Source: Rhinopomastus cyanomelas (Eukaryota > Chordata > Aves > Bucerotiformes > Rhinopomastidae). Taken from it: a stretch of DNA of 64,000 nt. Position 1 is the first letter of the stretch. Each line of letters begins with the position of its first letter. The notes beneath the pieces were generated by a model. It made no database searches. It was not told the DNA's origin and saw nothing but the letters and a program-made list of their open reading frames with translations. Positions 1-12,739 of this stretch are shown piece by piece. The translations under genes were made by a program, and so were the position numbers. The DNA lies in assembly GCA_013400115.1 (NCBI GenBank), contig VXBP01005595.1, positions 1 to 64,000 on the forward strand, given 5' to 3'.

Positions 1-37
1 CTTGAACGTGTCCAGAGAAGGGCAATGAGGCTGGTAC
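1..37 (+). mobile_element. CR1 LINE fragment, cut by window edge
   Basis: The first bases match the CR1 segment just after the RT domain, where other copies here read GAGAGAGTCCAGCACAGAG. Similarity stops near base 37, so this is a short remnant or the tail of a copy that begins outside the window. Confidence 0.55.
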
Positions 38-1951
38 TTTGCTACTTGAAAACAAAGGTACATAAGTCTGAGCTGCTTCTTCACATGGAAAGCAACAACT
101 AGCCCATCCTTGTTTTCCCATCCTGTCCTTCCTGAAGCATTTGCTTCCACCTGTATAAGAACCACAATTAAGTTAGCCATGATTGCTCTACTGGGAGAAC
201 TGTGCTCTTGCTTACTACTGGCACACACCCCTGCCTTGCCTCCTCTCCACTGCAGTGGATGACTGTGTGCTTGAGACTGACTAATCAACAATCTTCTGCA
301 GGTAATAGTTATAGACACTCTCTAATCAGTATTATCAGTGGTATTAAAAGTGATAATGTTTTGCAAATACATTCCAACTGTGATGTTTTGAAGTAAGCAG
401 AAAATTGATTTAATCAAACCTGGTTTTAATTTGATTGGTATTCAGTTTTCGGGATCTACAGGCTATTGTGCTAATGCCATGAGATGGATGATTCTTAGAA
501 TGTGTATTTCCATTTCTACGTGTCAGTGGAGTCTTGTCCTTAAAAAGACAATTTTTTAGGATTAATTTTCCTTATTCAGTATGATGTAATTAAATGTCAG
601 CCAATGTTTTCCTTAACAGGGAGGTTTTGAATATATGTTTGTCAATAAGACCATTGCAAACACTATTCTACTGATTCATGATGCTATATATCACAGGATA
701 TACCCAGTGGACAGTGCCAGCTTTAGCAGATGCTTTGTTGCTTCCAGAATCACAGAGAAAAGATCATGAATGATGAAGTTTTGTAATCCCTGTTACTTAT
801 CTTTTAGCTACAGGGAATGAGAAAAAAGCTTTTGCCAAGAAGTTTGAAGTTTGCCCTTATTGCTGGTTTATTCTTAAAAAAAAAAATAGGTATTGCTTTG
901 GGATTTTAAAATTCATTGCCTAAAATATTATGCTTTATATTAAAGAGGGAAAAACATTCAAATCATCTAGGAACAGAAAATTATATTCAACAGACAGCAA
1001 TTGAGTTATACTCTCAGCAGTCTTAAGGCATTTAAGTGCAAATCAAAATCCTTAATTAAAAATTACATAGCACTTATCCAAATGTTATCAACATTTGTTC
1101 AAGCTATCATTTGACTTGAACTGCAGAAATATGTGAAATGATCTTATCTCCAGAAAATACCAAAATATCTGCTTTTAAATGCTAATGTCTAGATTGCTCA
1201 CCTACAATTCGATGAATTCAGTATCAATGAAATTAGTACTTATTCCTATGCAGCCAAATAAGACTGTTGTGATAACAAGGAGTTTTTCAGTCTGGTCAAT
1301 ACATGGCTTTAGTGCTTAGAAAGGTGTATAAAAATTGTGCTAAACCATCATTTTTTTACATATCAGATGTTTCAAACAAGCCACAATGGTAACTTTCAAC
1401 AGTAAGGGAGACATGTAGCTTAAGGAATACTGACAAACATGATCCTCACAACACCTTTTCAAGAGATATTATATACATCTTATTGGCCTTTGCTCATTTT
1501 TTTTAGCAAGTTCAGTTTTCCATTTCCACTTTAATTTAATCAAAAATGCATTGGACAGGCTGTATGCATGTGATGATGAGAGTTACATAGATATTTGAAT
1601 GTAGAATAGAATGAGTCAAAAAGAAACACTTGCTAGAATGTTTTTCTTACGTACAGCTATGAGGAAGGGATTGTATAAGCACTACACAGAATCAAGACTA
1701 GCCTAGGAAAATTTTTGACTCAGTTGTATAACACTGAAACACAATGGCTATTTCATTCATCTATATTTAATGCTGGCAATAATTCATTTCTAGACTACAG
1801 CTTCTGATTGAGACAAAAATCCTAGCCAAATATTAGGTTCCTACAAAATACTATATCTGTAAAACTACTGCATTCCTTCAGTGGGACTAGTAACCTATGA
1901 CTTGGAGGTGTATATCTAATATATAAAGTATTTTTGACTGTTCCTTTTCAG
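38..1951. other. AT-rich intergenic DNA, no gene seen
   Basis: This stretch is AT-rich with frequent stop codons in all frames. The only open frame over 60 codons (202-396) has no recognisable domain. I see no repeat family or RNA gene. Confidence 0.6.
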
Positions 1952-2656
1952 TGGAAAAGCACAGTCTGCAGGGGTGTTGGCGACACCACCCAGCTTTGTG
2001 TCGTCAGTAAACTTGCTGACAGTGCATGCCAATCCCTCATCCAAGTCATCAATGAATAGATTGAACAGGACTGGTCCCAGCACTGACCCCTTGGGCACTC
2101 CACTAGATACAGGCCTCTAACTAGATTCCGTCCCATTGACCACCACTCTCTGACTTCTACCCTGCAGACAGTTTACAATTCACCTTAATGCCTGAAAATC
2201 TAGACCACACTGCCTCAGTTTGGCTGCGAGGATGCTAGAGAGACTGTGCCTTACTTAAGTCAAGATAGATCACATCCACTGCTCTGCCCTCATCCATCCA
2301 CCTGGCTACACCCTCATAAAAGGCTATCAGGATGGTCAAGCATGACCTTCCCTTTGTAAAGCCATGCTGACTGTCCCTAATGACCCTCCTGTCCTTGATG
2401 TGCCTGGAGACAGCCTCTAGAGCAAATTGTTCCATCACCTTTCCTGGGATGGAGGTGAGGCTGACCTGTCTATAGTTACCTGGGTCTTCCTTTCTTCCCT
2501 GTTAAAAGATTGGGGTAACATTTGCTATCCTCCAGTCCCTAGGCACCTCTCCTGTTCCCCAGGACCTAGCAAAGATGATGGAAAGTGGTCTAGCAATGAC
2601 TTCCGCTATCCCCTTTAGTACACACGGGTGCATCCCATCAGGGCCCATGGATTTAT
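1952..2656 (-). mobile_element. CR1 LINE fragment, RT domain, degenerate
   Basis: Read on the minus strand this is part of the CR1 ORF2 reverse transcriptase. It runs from the MGPDG block near 2650 through VMEQFALEAVSRHIKDRR and DSQHGFTKGRSC (2235-2438) to the GSVLGPVLFNLFIDDLDEG block and the catalytic box, which reads FTDDTKLG where CR1 normally has FADD. The frame breaks between 2098 and 2235, so it cannot encode an enzyme. The 3' UTR and tail are missing. Confidence 0.93.
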
Positions 2657-2812
2657 GCACATAAGTCATCAGTGAATAGATTGAATAGGACTGGCCTCAG
2701 TACCAGCCCTTGGTGGACTCCATTAGATACAGGCCTCCAACTAGACTGTGGCATTGACCACTGCTCTCTGGCTTCTATCCGCAATCAGTTCACAATCCAC
2801 CTCACTACCTGA
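2657..2812 (-). mobile_element. Second CR1 fragment abutting the first
   Basis: At about 2657 the sequence jumps from the RT start back to the segment around the GPVLFNLF block (compare 2025-2190), in the same orientation. It is therefore a second, more diverged copy of part of the same region, either a separate insertion or a rearrangement. Confidence 0.8.
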
Positions 2813-3130
2813 TCAGATATGAGAGAAGGAGGAGAGGAAGGGGAAAAGGTGTATGTGGGGGGTGAAGCAGAAGAGGGAAAGAGCCGCAGAGGGACAGAGA
2901 GGCCGAAGTGTGCTACGGGCCAAAAGGAAACTCAACCCAAACTCCCAAGAAACACAAACAGGGAGGGGGTACCAAGAAGAGAGGAAAACTTGTTCCCAAA
3001 TAAGGACTCCAAAGTTTATTTGGCCTACTCCACCTGCTCAACCTGTCCCCTGCAACAGCAATGTCTCCACTCCACATCCCTAACCTTCGCCCCTGCCTAC
3101 AATGCACACGTCATCCACCTCCAGCCCCCA
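2813..3130. other. Purine-rich then mixed intergenic DNA
   Basis: 2820-2990 is strongly purine-rich (GGAGAGGAAGGGG and similar) and GC-richer than its surroundings. The open frame at 2819-3346 looks like a by-product of this bias and has no domain that I recognise. Confidence 0.5.
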
Positions 3131-3139
3131 CCCACCATA

Positions 3140-3970
3140 CACAGTCAATCTCCATTCTGCCCTAGGCTTTCTTACAGGCCAAATTGGCCTATTGAAGGTG
3201 GAGCGGGTTCTGCTCATGACAACTTGATGTTTAAATCAATGAATCAATTACTGTATGGGGATCAGGGAGTCTCTGTTTGTACGGTATTGCCTGCAATATA
3301 CTACTTGAGAACCAATTGGGACTTCCTGCTCATTCACTTTCATTAGACCCAACCACAGTGGGATCGTCTGAAAGACCAGGTGCTGTAGACAGCTGTTCAC
3401 ATTTCTCAGTCTCTACAGTTGCTGTGCTGAAAGCCCACCTATACCCTTTCAGATCTTTGAAATACCCTCCTTGTAAGAAATCTATGCCCAAAATGCATGG
3501 AACATTAGAGCCAGTCACTATAAAATATTTCTTCCATTTCTTTCCAGTTAGTCTCACTTTAGCTTCCAATACGGTTAGCTTTTGGGAGCCTCCGGTAATG
3601 CTACAAATACTAACGGATTACTATTCTCTGAAGTTTGAAGGTATTAGAGTACATTCAGCATTGGCATCTACTAAGGCTTTATGTTTCTCAGCTTCGGAGG
3701 TGCCAGGTCATCGGATTCATATTTGATTGTCCCTTTCCTCCACGAGGCTGGAGGCAGGGCCTCCCTATTGCTCGACACCCTCCATTATGGTGGTCCACAC
3801 ATGAGGACACCATGGTATGTCATCTCTGGTAGGGTATCGCTGTCTCATAGCATCAAGGATACGCTTCCAAAGGCTGTGGGGTCTGGGTAAATCTACAAAC
3901 CATGCATCAATGCCCGGTGAGATACAAAAAACCAGCTCCAGAGTCCTGACCCCTGCAACAGCCACTTCTC
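3140..3970 (-). pseudogene. ERV remnant: broken region before protease, protease, start of RT
   Basis: On the minus strand, 3965-3765 encodes a segment with ISPGIDAWFVDLPRP and LWKRILDAMRQRYPT, which I recognise from avian ERV polyproteins upstream of protease. At about 3690-3650 the retroviral protease active site is recognisable but altered: the usual DTGA reads DANA, followed by the expected CTLIP-type stretch and then a stop. 3569-3330 holds the protease C-terminal block with GIDFLQGGYFKDLKGYRWAF. Beyond it, in shifted frames, are the RNRD-type junction and an RT N-terminal stretch (GRMEIDC in place of the WRLTVD motif) with several stops. No LTR is adjacent. Stops, shifts and the altered active site make it dead. 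Confidence 0.8.
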
Positions 3971-4040
3971 CACTTCACTTCTGCACCCCCCAACCTCTGC
4001 CCCTCACTTTCCCCTGCTCTCCTTGCCTCGCCTCGCCCTC

Positions 4041-4290
4041 TCCTCTCGTCTTTTTCTTTTTTAAATTTTTTATTTTTTTATTTTTTCTCTTTCTCTTCTC
4101 TTCTCTTCTCTTCTCTTCTCTTCTCTTCTCTTCTCTTCTCTTCTCTTCTCTTCTCTTCTCTTCTCTTCTCTTCTCTTCTCTTCTTTTCTCTTCTCTTCTC
4201 TTCTTTTCTTTCTCTCCTCTTCTCTTCTCCTTTCTCTCATCTCTCTTACTCTCTACCTCTATTTCCTATCCAACCCAGATCTTCTTTCTC
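4041..4290. repeat. (TTCTC)n microsatellite in a pyrimidine tract
   Basis: Eighteen perfect TTCTC units run from 4091 to 4180, then continue imperfectly to about 4205. They follow a T-rich run and are followed by CT-rich sequence. The open frame across it (FSSLL-type repeats) is a by-product of the repeat. Confidence 0.95.
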
Positions 4291-5747
4291 ACTTTTTTCA
4301 CTTCCCTCCTTGTCCTTACTTCATACAATAAAAAGCCAGAAATTTCAGAAAACTTGATGGTCAGCATAAAGCATAGACTGATAGTTCTCTAACATAGTTT
4401 TGGTGGGTTAACACCAAAGATTATTTAGCTGTTGCTATTCAGAGATAGCCATACTATGACAACGTAACTTCTTTCATTACAACAGTAATGTGCAAATGTT
4501 ATCACTGTAACACTATCACTGTAACAGGCTATCATGTGTTTCTAATCAGTATTTTCATGCTATTTAATACACCAAAGGACTTCTGCAGGTTGTTTGTCAA
4601 GGCTGGACCAACTGCCCCGAAAATCCACTAATGCTGGAAACAGTGATAAATAGACATCTTCTATAAATTCTTATTCTGGTGGGTGGATGTTCTAATGCTT
4701 TCATTTAACTGATCTTCAGATGTCCACTGCAGAGATGTCTACCTGTGACCTTCCCCCTCTATTATTCCTTCATATTCAGTAGAAAGACAGATACTGTAGG
4801 GCATGATTCATATGACCTACTTTAAGAATATTCTTTGGGATGAGATGAATTGCACCCTAAAGGTGTCCATCTCTCTTTTGATTTTACAAAGAGCCTTAGA
4901 TCATTAGCACTATATACAAAGGGTTGTTTAGGTTTGGCCAGATGAATCTCATCCTCAGTGACATGACTGAATACAGTCTGAGCCATGCAATCTTGCTTTC
5001 TCTGAACACAGCACAGAACTGACAGTAGCAGGACTGTAAACCACCAGTGACCTCGAGATATCCTGCTATTCTGCTGTAGTGTTAAAAATGGTTGTTGGTA
5101 TCTTTACAGTACTGACTGTATTTTAAACCTTTTCTGTCAGATTAAAAAAAATGTATATAAAATGTATTGCAGAGTATAATCTGACTTTTTTCTTTGATCA
5201 TATTTTCAAGAGAGCTGTACTCATAAATCAGAAGGAGGTTACATTATGTACTGGTTTAATATAGTAACTATTTTTATTCTTGTCTTGTTATTTATTTTCT
5301 TTGTAATGAGTGTTGCAAAGGTTTTTTATGTAGTCTCCTGAGTCTATGTGTCATTTCACAGATTACAAACTTTTTTACTGACTAATACTCTGTTGAATGC
5401 AAAATACATCTTATTCTATACAAATGCAGTTTGCACTGAGTATATATTGCAAATAATTATTTCCCATTACTATGTAACTGTCTACTTATGCCAGACCTCA
5501 TTACTGTCTTGCATTCAGAGTACCCAGGAGTTTAGAGTATTTGAATACATAGAAGCTCACAAATCAACAATAGTTGTTTGGTTTTTTGTTGTCTTTTAAC
5601 TTTAGTATGCCATTTTCAGTAGATTGACGTTTTAGAAGATCATGAATCTGGGACCTTGAATTCCCTGCTCTTGCATAGTTGGTTGCAAGTGCTGTGAAAA
5701 AATTGTCATGTTTACTGGAAATTTATGCAACTACCAATGTATGTCAG
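4291..5747. other. AT-rich intergenic DNA, no gene seen
   Basis: No recognisable coding region, RNA gene or repeat family. Short open frames such as 5348-5599 look random. Confidence 0.55.
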
Positions 5748-6298
5748 TGTGGTGGTTTGGCCCTGGTTGGGGGCCAGGTGCTGAGGATTCTCTATCACTT
5801 TCCTTTCTTGGATGGACACGAGAGAGAAAAATATAATGAGTGGCTAGCAGGTCAAGACAACCTTAGTTTAATGCAACAGAAGCAAAAGCCACGTGTGGAA
5901 GTTAAAGGCAAATAACAAAGATTATTCTCTATTCGCCATCAGCACATTATGTTTAGCCACTGTTCTGGGAAGCAGGTCCCCAATATGTGTAGCAGTTGCT
6001 CCAAACATATTCAGTGAATGAGCCCCCCCACCTCCCTTCTTTCCCCTTGCTTTTATATCTGGGCTGACATATGGTACAGGATACCCTTTGGTCAATTTAG
6101 GTTAGACGGCCCTACTACCCCTCAGCCTACTGTTGGGGGGAATGTTAGGAAAGGAAAAAAAATCAACCCCGCAGTCTTGGTGCTATGCAAGCCCTGCTCA
6201 GCAGTAGCCCAAACACTGGTGTGTTATCTTCACCCCTACAGCTACGACCACAAAAACAGCACCATGGGTAGGATCAGCTCCATCTGAGCTAAACCAGA
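5748..6298 (-). mobile_element. Solo ERV LTR, antisense (LTR type A, copy 1)
   Basis: The block has TG..CA-type ends: TGTGGTGGTTTGGCCCTGG at the left, and a right edge near AGCTAAACCAG. Read on the minus strand it contains a TATA box (GATATAAAAGC, near 6048-6058). The layout matches a common avian ERV LTR type. A second copy lies inverted at 37.9-38.4 kb and shares the left terminus, the TATA region, a CCTTTGGTCA-type block and CAACAGTAGGCTGA. No primer-binding site or gag/pol flanks it, so it is probably solo. I found no clear target-site duplication. Confidence 0.75.
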
Positions 6299-6954
6299 TC
6301 AGGAAAATCTTTAACCAGATCGGGTCAAATAAGAACTTTATAGGTTAGGGAATAAGAAAAAAATATCCTGACCATGTTTAGAAATACATATAAACTTTGC
6401 CTCTTATACTTTATGAGTACACAAAATACTGCAGCAAAAAGTATCTGGGAAATTTACACTGTATTATTCTTGAACACAAGGAATTGAATATCATATATGT
6501 CCCCACATAATTAACAGATTAGAGAACCAAATTCAAAATTTTTTAATCTTATCTGCTTTGAGACATTATTGAGATTTCCAAGCATTCTCCTTTTCAAGTT
6601 TTAGTTTCAAAATACCTTAAAGTCTGCTTCCAGTCATGCCAAAGAGTATCCCAATCAGATTACTGCCATGCAATTAGTCAGTTAGGGGAGAATCCAAGCA
6701 AAGCACACTACGCAACCCTTAGAGTGATTTTTGAGATGAGTCAAAGATATAATCTCAATAAAACTGGAAGTTCACTAGAAAATTAATTTATAATAACATC
6801 CGCAGCCTCCTTACTAAGAAGACATGAATTCACATGCTTTCACACAAAGTCTTTGAAAAACCTGGAAGAGTTGACATCTTCCTCATCTGTATGACATACA
6901 CTGACTCAAAAACAGGACTGGAAGAGAAGACAACAGAGTCCTGTCCAAACTGGA
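6299..6954. other. AT-rich intergenic DNA, no gene seen
   Basis: Nothing recognisable. Confidence 0.5.
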
Positions 6955-7125
6955 CTTGAACTCTTCCAGGGAGGGAGCATCCACTCCTGGGCAACCTGTT
7001 CCAGTGCCTCACCACCCTCATAGTGAGGAATTTCTTCCCAAGATCTAACCTAAATCTCCCCTCTTTTAGCTTGAAACTTTTCCCCCTTTTCCTATCACGA
7101 GGTGCCTCAGTATGATGTTTTCTAG
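6955..7125 (-). mobile_element. CR1 fragment, C-terminal end of ORF2
   Basis: The minus strand encodes the conserved ORF2 tail (FRLDLGKKFLTMRVVRHWNRLP), from a more diverged subfamily than most copies here. The 3' UTR is missing. Confidence 0.85.
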
Positions 7126-9721
7126 CTTTTTCTATAGAATCAGTTAAATCATGTACCAAAGAAGGAAAACATATCTCCTAAATTATCTTTAAATGAATGT
7201 CCCCTATTCCAGGAAAGAGAGAAGTTTCACATGTCATGTCAAGGTATTGAAAGTGAGCAAAACTACAAAATTCACGGCAAGGCAAGAAAATCAGGCAAAA
7301 AGGCTCCTGGCTTTTGTGGTCAAAACAGTATAGTCTGCTGTGACAGAACTATACCTATATGGCTGGGTCCATGGACTGTTCATTAAACATTCACATAACA
7401 CGAAGATACCATTTCTAACTTCATGTATTTTGATGACAACAGAGGCTACTTTACTTTGAGGGACCACCTTTTGTCGGTTTGATTGCAGTTTCTTTAAATG
7501 CTTCCATTGTATTTTCATCTATGAAGAATGAGTAACAGAAAGATCACTTGACGCTATTTTTTGCTACTCAAAGTTGAACTGCAATTTCAAAGCTTTCCTG
7601 AGTACTAAATGCAAAACATATACAAATGGAATTGCAGCCTTTAACTCCTAAGTATGATAAAATATAGCAGTGGTAACGATGGACAAGAATAATGGCTTTT
7701 CTGTTCCTGAAATGTTGTGCTGCTACAGAAAGTCAGTAAGTATTGGAAGACCCAGAGCATCCTCTGTTCACGGAAAGGAATTCTGTTCATTACTTTTTTC
7801 AATACTATAAAATTGAATACTTTCAAAACCATCTTTAAATATTTAACTCTTATTAATACTTTTGTCCTAATTCAATATTATAATTTGAGGAAAGGAAGGA
7901 GAGAAGCAGGGACTGAAATATTACACTAACTACAGGATATGTGCAGAAACTTTCACAACAGATATCTTTAGTCTAACATCTAACAATCCAGAGACAACTT
8001 GCCACTGGGTTTACTCTTTGCTTCTGCTGTACACTTCAAAGGTCCAGTCAAAAAATTCAGTTCTTTTAAAAAATCAAAGCATGCTGGCAAATCCAGCCAT
8101 GAAATAGAGGGTTCTTAACTTGGTCAATCTTCTTGAGGACATCAAACAAAAATGGGGCTGAAAGAGCTGGCGTTTTTTATGTGGTTTGTCTGCTGATGAA
8201 CTTCCTACAGGAAATCTGAAGGCAACTATAGATAGTTAATAACTCATTCTTTAACTAATCACCATGATATCAAAGTGCTTTGAACAGTCTAAAAGTATTT
8301 ATCTGTTCCAGTATTAATTGTAATGAAAATTAGAATCCATTTCAGGTTTCTCAAATGTAGTTACTTTTATCTAATCTTTCATTTTGGTTTCTTACTTCCT
8401 TGTTCTTACTTACTTCCTTTACTGCTTTCTACTGAATGCAGTAACATTAACTTTGTAAAGCAATTGCTATAAACCAATAAGCCAAAATCAATGAAGTATT
8501 TTAAAATAACACATTTATTAATAATCAGAGTTGTTCTAATAGTCATTCCTCATACCTCACTGAAAATAACTTTGCATTAGTATATCAATTAACTCAGTGC
8601 GAAGATGTATATTTACTTAATTTCTAGCTAGGCACATACTGTTATTGAGTTTACACAAAGCAGATGTCAATAAATAAAGGGTTTGTTTCAGCAGCTGCTG
8701 GGATAGCTTGTGGCTTAAAAATTCACATGTGTATAGGTTTGAGCACCTTCACTGAGCTACAGTTATGGAAATTGCATATTTTAAGTTTCAGATTTTCAAT
8801 TTGTTAACCACCTGTGCTTTCAACTAAGTGTGGATATTTGTATGCACACATATGTGTCTACATTAAATAACGATATTAGATAGAGATATAAGTTAAGGAA
8901 GAAGTCCATATCTGTGGAAACCTAAACCAAAGAACTTCAGTGTAATCACAGTGCATTGATTAGACCATTATTGATTACTGTACTTTGCCTGGCAGTGTTC
9001 TATATAGATGAAAAATATTCCTCCACATTATTTACTGCAGAAGGGAATAGATGCTGACTTCAGCATCTACTCTGTGACCAGAAGCCATGGATACAAAACA
9101 ATAGCTTTTTACAAGTTGTTGCAACAAATTATTTCTTGCTAAGGCACAGTTTTATCACTCAAGATGATAAGCTCATAATGATACATACTAACAAATTCAG
9201 GCTAAAATGTAAAAAAAAAAAAAGAAGAATCACAAGCTGCACCAAATACAAGACTCTGTCACTTCAAATCACTAAAACTGCACAGATCACAAATAGTAGC
9301 TGGAAAATGCTGGAACAAGAACTTGAAACTTTCTGACCACTGAGTGAGTTAAAGGATCCTTTAGCTGTCACTAAAGGGATCTGTGGGAAGCTGCCCCCTT
9401 TCTCCCTGCTCAGGACAGGATCTCTGTGGGTGTTTGTAGTATAAAGTCTGTCTCACCCTTAGGTACTTCAGGAAAATAGCAGTTAAAGGAAGCATTAGTC
9501 GTTTGCCTCAAAATACTAAAAATAGTGCTTTCATATGTCAAAGGAAAAAGAAGCTGCAGAAGATAAAATGTTACAAGATATATGAGAAAAAGAGCCTCTT
9601 TGCAGAGCTTGAACAAAAATTGTAATAATTCTCATTATGAGAAGTAAAATCTTGTAGACCACATTGCCTAAAGTAAGTGTCTTAAAGAAACTTGTATTTC
9701 AGAGAAGATGGAATAGTTCAA
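7126..9721. other. AT-rich intergenic DNA, no gene seen
   Basis: Low GC, many stops, a few A- and T-runs (for example near 9212). No domain, RNA gene or repeat family recognised. Confidence 0.55.
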
Positions 9722-10264
9722 TTGTTTTAGAGACCTGGGGGTCCTTGTGGACAGCAAGATGACCATGAGCCAGCAATGTGCCCTTTTGGCCAAGAAGGCA
9801 AACAGCATTCTGAGGTGCATCAGAAAGAGGGTGGTTAGCAGACCAAGAGAGGTTCTTCTCCCCTTCTACTCTGCCCTGGTGAGAGTACATCTGGAATATT
9901 GTGTTCAGTTCTGAGCCTCTCAGTTCAAGAAGGACACAGAACTGCTGGAGAGAGTCCAGCACAGAGCCACAAAGATGATGAAGGGAGTAGAACACCTCCC
10001 TGTGATGAAGAAAGGCTGAGGGAGCTAGGTCTCCTTAGCTTGGAGGAGACTGAGGGTTGACCTCATTAATGTCTATAAATACATGAAGGATGGGTGCCAG
10101 GAGAATGGAGCCAGGCTCTTCTCAATGTCATCTAGTGATAGGAAAAGGGACAATGGTTGTAAGCTGGAACATAGGAAGTTCCACATAAATATGAGAAGGA
10201 ACTTCGTCCCAGTGAGGGTGACAGAGCACTGGAATGGGCTGCCCAGTAATGTTGTGGAGGAAAA
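9722..10264 (+). mobile_element. CR1 fragment, 3' half of ORF2
   Basis: It begins at the LGVLVDSKMTMSQQC block downstream of the RT catalytic core and runs through EERLRELG-type and LINVYKYMKDGCQE segments to the ERNF/ERWNGLP-type C-terminus. It stops before the 3' UTR and tail, so both ends are truncated. Frameshifts split it. Confidence 0.93.
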
Positions 10265-12739
10265 TCTTTATGTTATTTAAAGTTGATATAACTAAACCAA
10301 TATTATAAAGCATGATGATCTTTGAAGGAACATTTTGGAAGACTTTTGCAAGAACAGTTTCAAGGAGTCAAGAGAATGAATAAGCAAGACATGACATGCT
10401 CAGGCTGAATTTTAGTAATGGCTAGAAAGACCCCATTCTAGTGGCTGAACACTTAGAAACTGATATGCATCTTGGATAGCTAATCAAAGAAGGTGGATAA
10501 ACACAAGGCTAAGAGAATATAAGAATGATGAATTCAAGTTCATGACATTATCATTCAATCTAAAAGTATATATGGAAGGAAATAGAAGAAATAGTCATAG
10601 GGAGGGAAATAGAAATACTCATGAGGGAAATAAAATAATTTAGTCATAGGCTATATGAATTTTATCAGGAAGTCAAATTTGTGCACATTAGAAACTAATT
10701 ATTGCATATTGTTATCTTAATTTTTATCTTTATTTTCTCTTCATAGTTTTCATGTTAATGATCTGGTTTGTTCAAGTCTGGTTTTCTGGTTATCTATCAA
10801 ATTTGAATTGTCTCCTCTTCCACATCACATTGAAGTGCTGAGAATTAAAGCTGACACATAATTATGAATCTCATAACCAGGTGAATGGCCCAAGGCTGGC
10901 CAAGCACCTCCTATCATAGGCAAGGGCAAGACTGGGTTGGCCTCAATGTCTGCCACCAAGAAAAATCTTTAGCTCCAGTGCTGAGCAGTGGGGACACAGT
11001 CCATACCAGATCTTCATACGAGGGATAACCCCCTCTGTTGTAAGAGGGCCATCCAGAAGGGAAGGCTAAGCTCATTAAAGGTTCTTGGGTATCGTTATCA
11101 ACCCTGAGTCAAAATCAGGGCCCATTTACAAAGAGAGAGTTGGTTGTCTTTTTGGTGCAAAGTACTGAGTAATCATTATGATTTTATGCAGTATCCTCTT
11201 GAAAAGATGTTTCATATCAATGACTTTCCATTACAATTATATAGGCAACTTTGAACAACTACTGCAAACTCAGACCTGTCACAGGACAGTAATACAAAGT
11301 TTTACTGAGAGAAACTGACATGATGACTGTATAATTTTCAATGGGAAAAACCCCAACTCTGTATACAGAGTTTCTTGTGTGAAGGAAATTATTCAGGGGA
11401 ATCACCTAATTGTGCTATCAGAAATGTAGCACATATCTTATAATGAAAAACTCAAACATTTGTAATTTCCCTTAATATTTGATTGATGTAAATTCCAGGA
11501 GGACCATTAAACTCTAGAGGAAAACAATGTGTTTTATCAGGTGGTAAATAATAACTGCCAAGACCAAAAAAAAAAAGTTAAGACATTTAACAGTCCACTG
11601 ACACTGATTGACAGAAGTAGTGACATAAGCTCTTGGTTCATAAAGACCTAAGGGTTCATTTTAGAAAGCAGCATTTCAAAAACCCACATTTGTGTCTCAT
11701 CAACTTACAGCAGTAGGAATAATGAAGTTCTTGTTCCTTGTAATAGAAATACATTAATTCATGTTCAATGAGGCATAGACACCATATCTTCCCCCTTGGA
11801 GAAAGGCAATTGTGGCAGTGATGTGAAGGCTTCTATTTGTTGGTTTTTTCACAAAAAATGAAAGCACTTTCTATGTGTATTTACAACAGTGCCTGTAGGT
11901 CCAAGATGATTGTTAATAATTCCTCTTTCTGCTCAGTGATTCTTAGTTGGTAATGGTAAGATTAGAAACTATTTACTGTAATACAATCTAGAGAGATTTT
12001 CAATAGTGAAAAATATTAAAAAGCTATACTAGTTACACTTTGAAAATTAAAATAGGAGGCATGATAAAGATATTAAGTGAAGAATTATAGAGAAAACCAA
12101 TGTATGTAAGTATTTTACAAGCTCTAAATATATGAGTTTAGTTTTGGGTTGGTTTTTGTTTATTACTTCATCAATTTTTGCTTGGATTTCTGGGAGAGGT
12201 GTGGATGTGTTTGTTTTCCAAAATTTAGGTGTAAGCATATCTATTATACTGGGAATAGCTTATGAAGAAACTAAAGAAAGATCAGAATTCTCCTCTTTCT
12301 TATTTCCCCTTGAGAACACATGTAAGCTAGCAAATGCTGCAGAATTCCTCATCTAAGACTCTAATTGATGGGTTTGAAAGCCTGTGAGATCCATTTACCT
12401 AGCTGAAAAAAAAAAAAAGCAAACTACCAGCTTTGGTGCTACCATGATGTTCAAAGCCTTTTGAGAGATTTTTCAGAGATTATTATTATTCACTGACCAA
12501 TTTGCAAACATGCTATTACTTTAAACTATTTCAAGTGACCAGAGGAGGTAAACTTATATCTACTAAAATGAATTCTTGTCATACAGACTTTTTTTTTTTT
12601 TTGAGTCAGATACATACGTTTTTCTTTGTGGGACAGTACAGAGCTATCAAGATACCATGCTACTACACCTGACAAATTGCAACACTTGATCTGAAAACAA
12701 TTTATTTTACTTCAAATCTTACACAAAACATTACAGAAT
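10265..12739. other. AT-rich intergenic DNA with one unidentified GC-richer island
   Basis: Most of this is AT-rich with no features. About 10875-11130 is distinctly richer in GC and contains a short hairpin (CCCTGA, 7-nt loop, TCAGGG, near 11102-11120). I could not assign it to a repeat family, and both strands are broken by stops. Confidence 0.5.

Noticed and set aside
3817..4392. 191-codon frame with FSSLL repeats
   Set aside because: Produced by the TTCTC microsatellite.
5740..6310. Target-site duplication around the LTR at 5748-6298
   Set aside because: Flanks (ATGTCAG and GATCAGG) are not a convincing match, and the right boundary is not exact.
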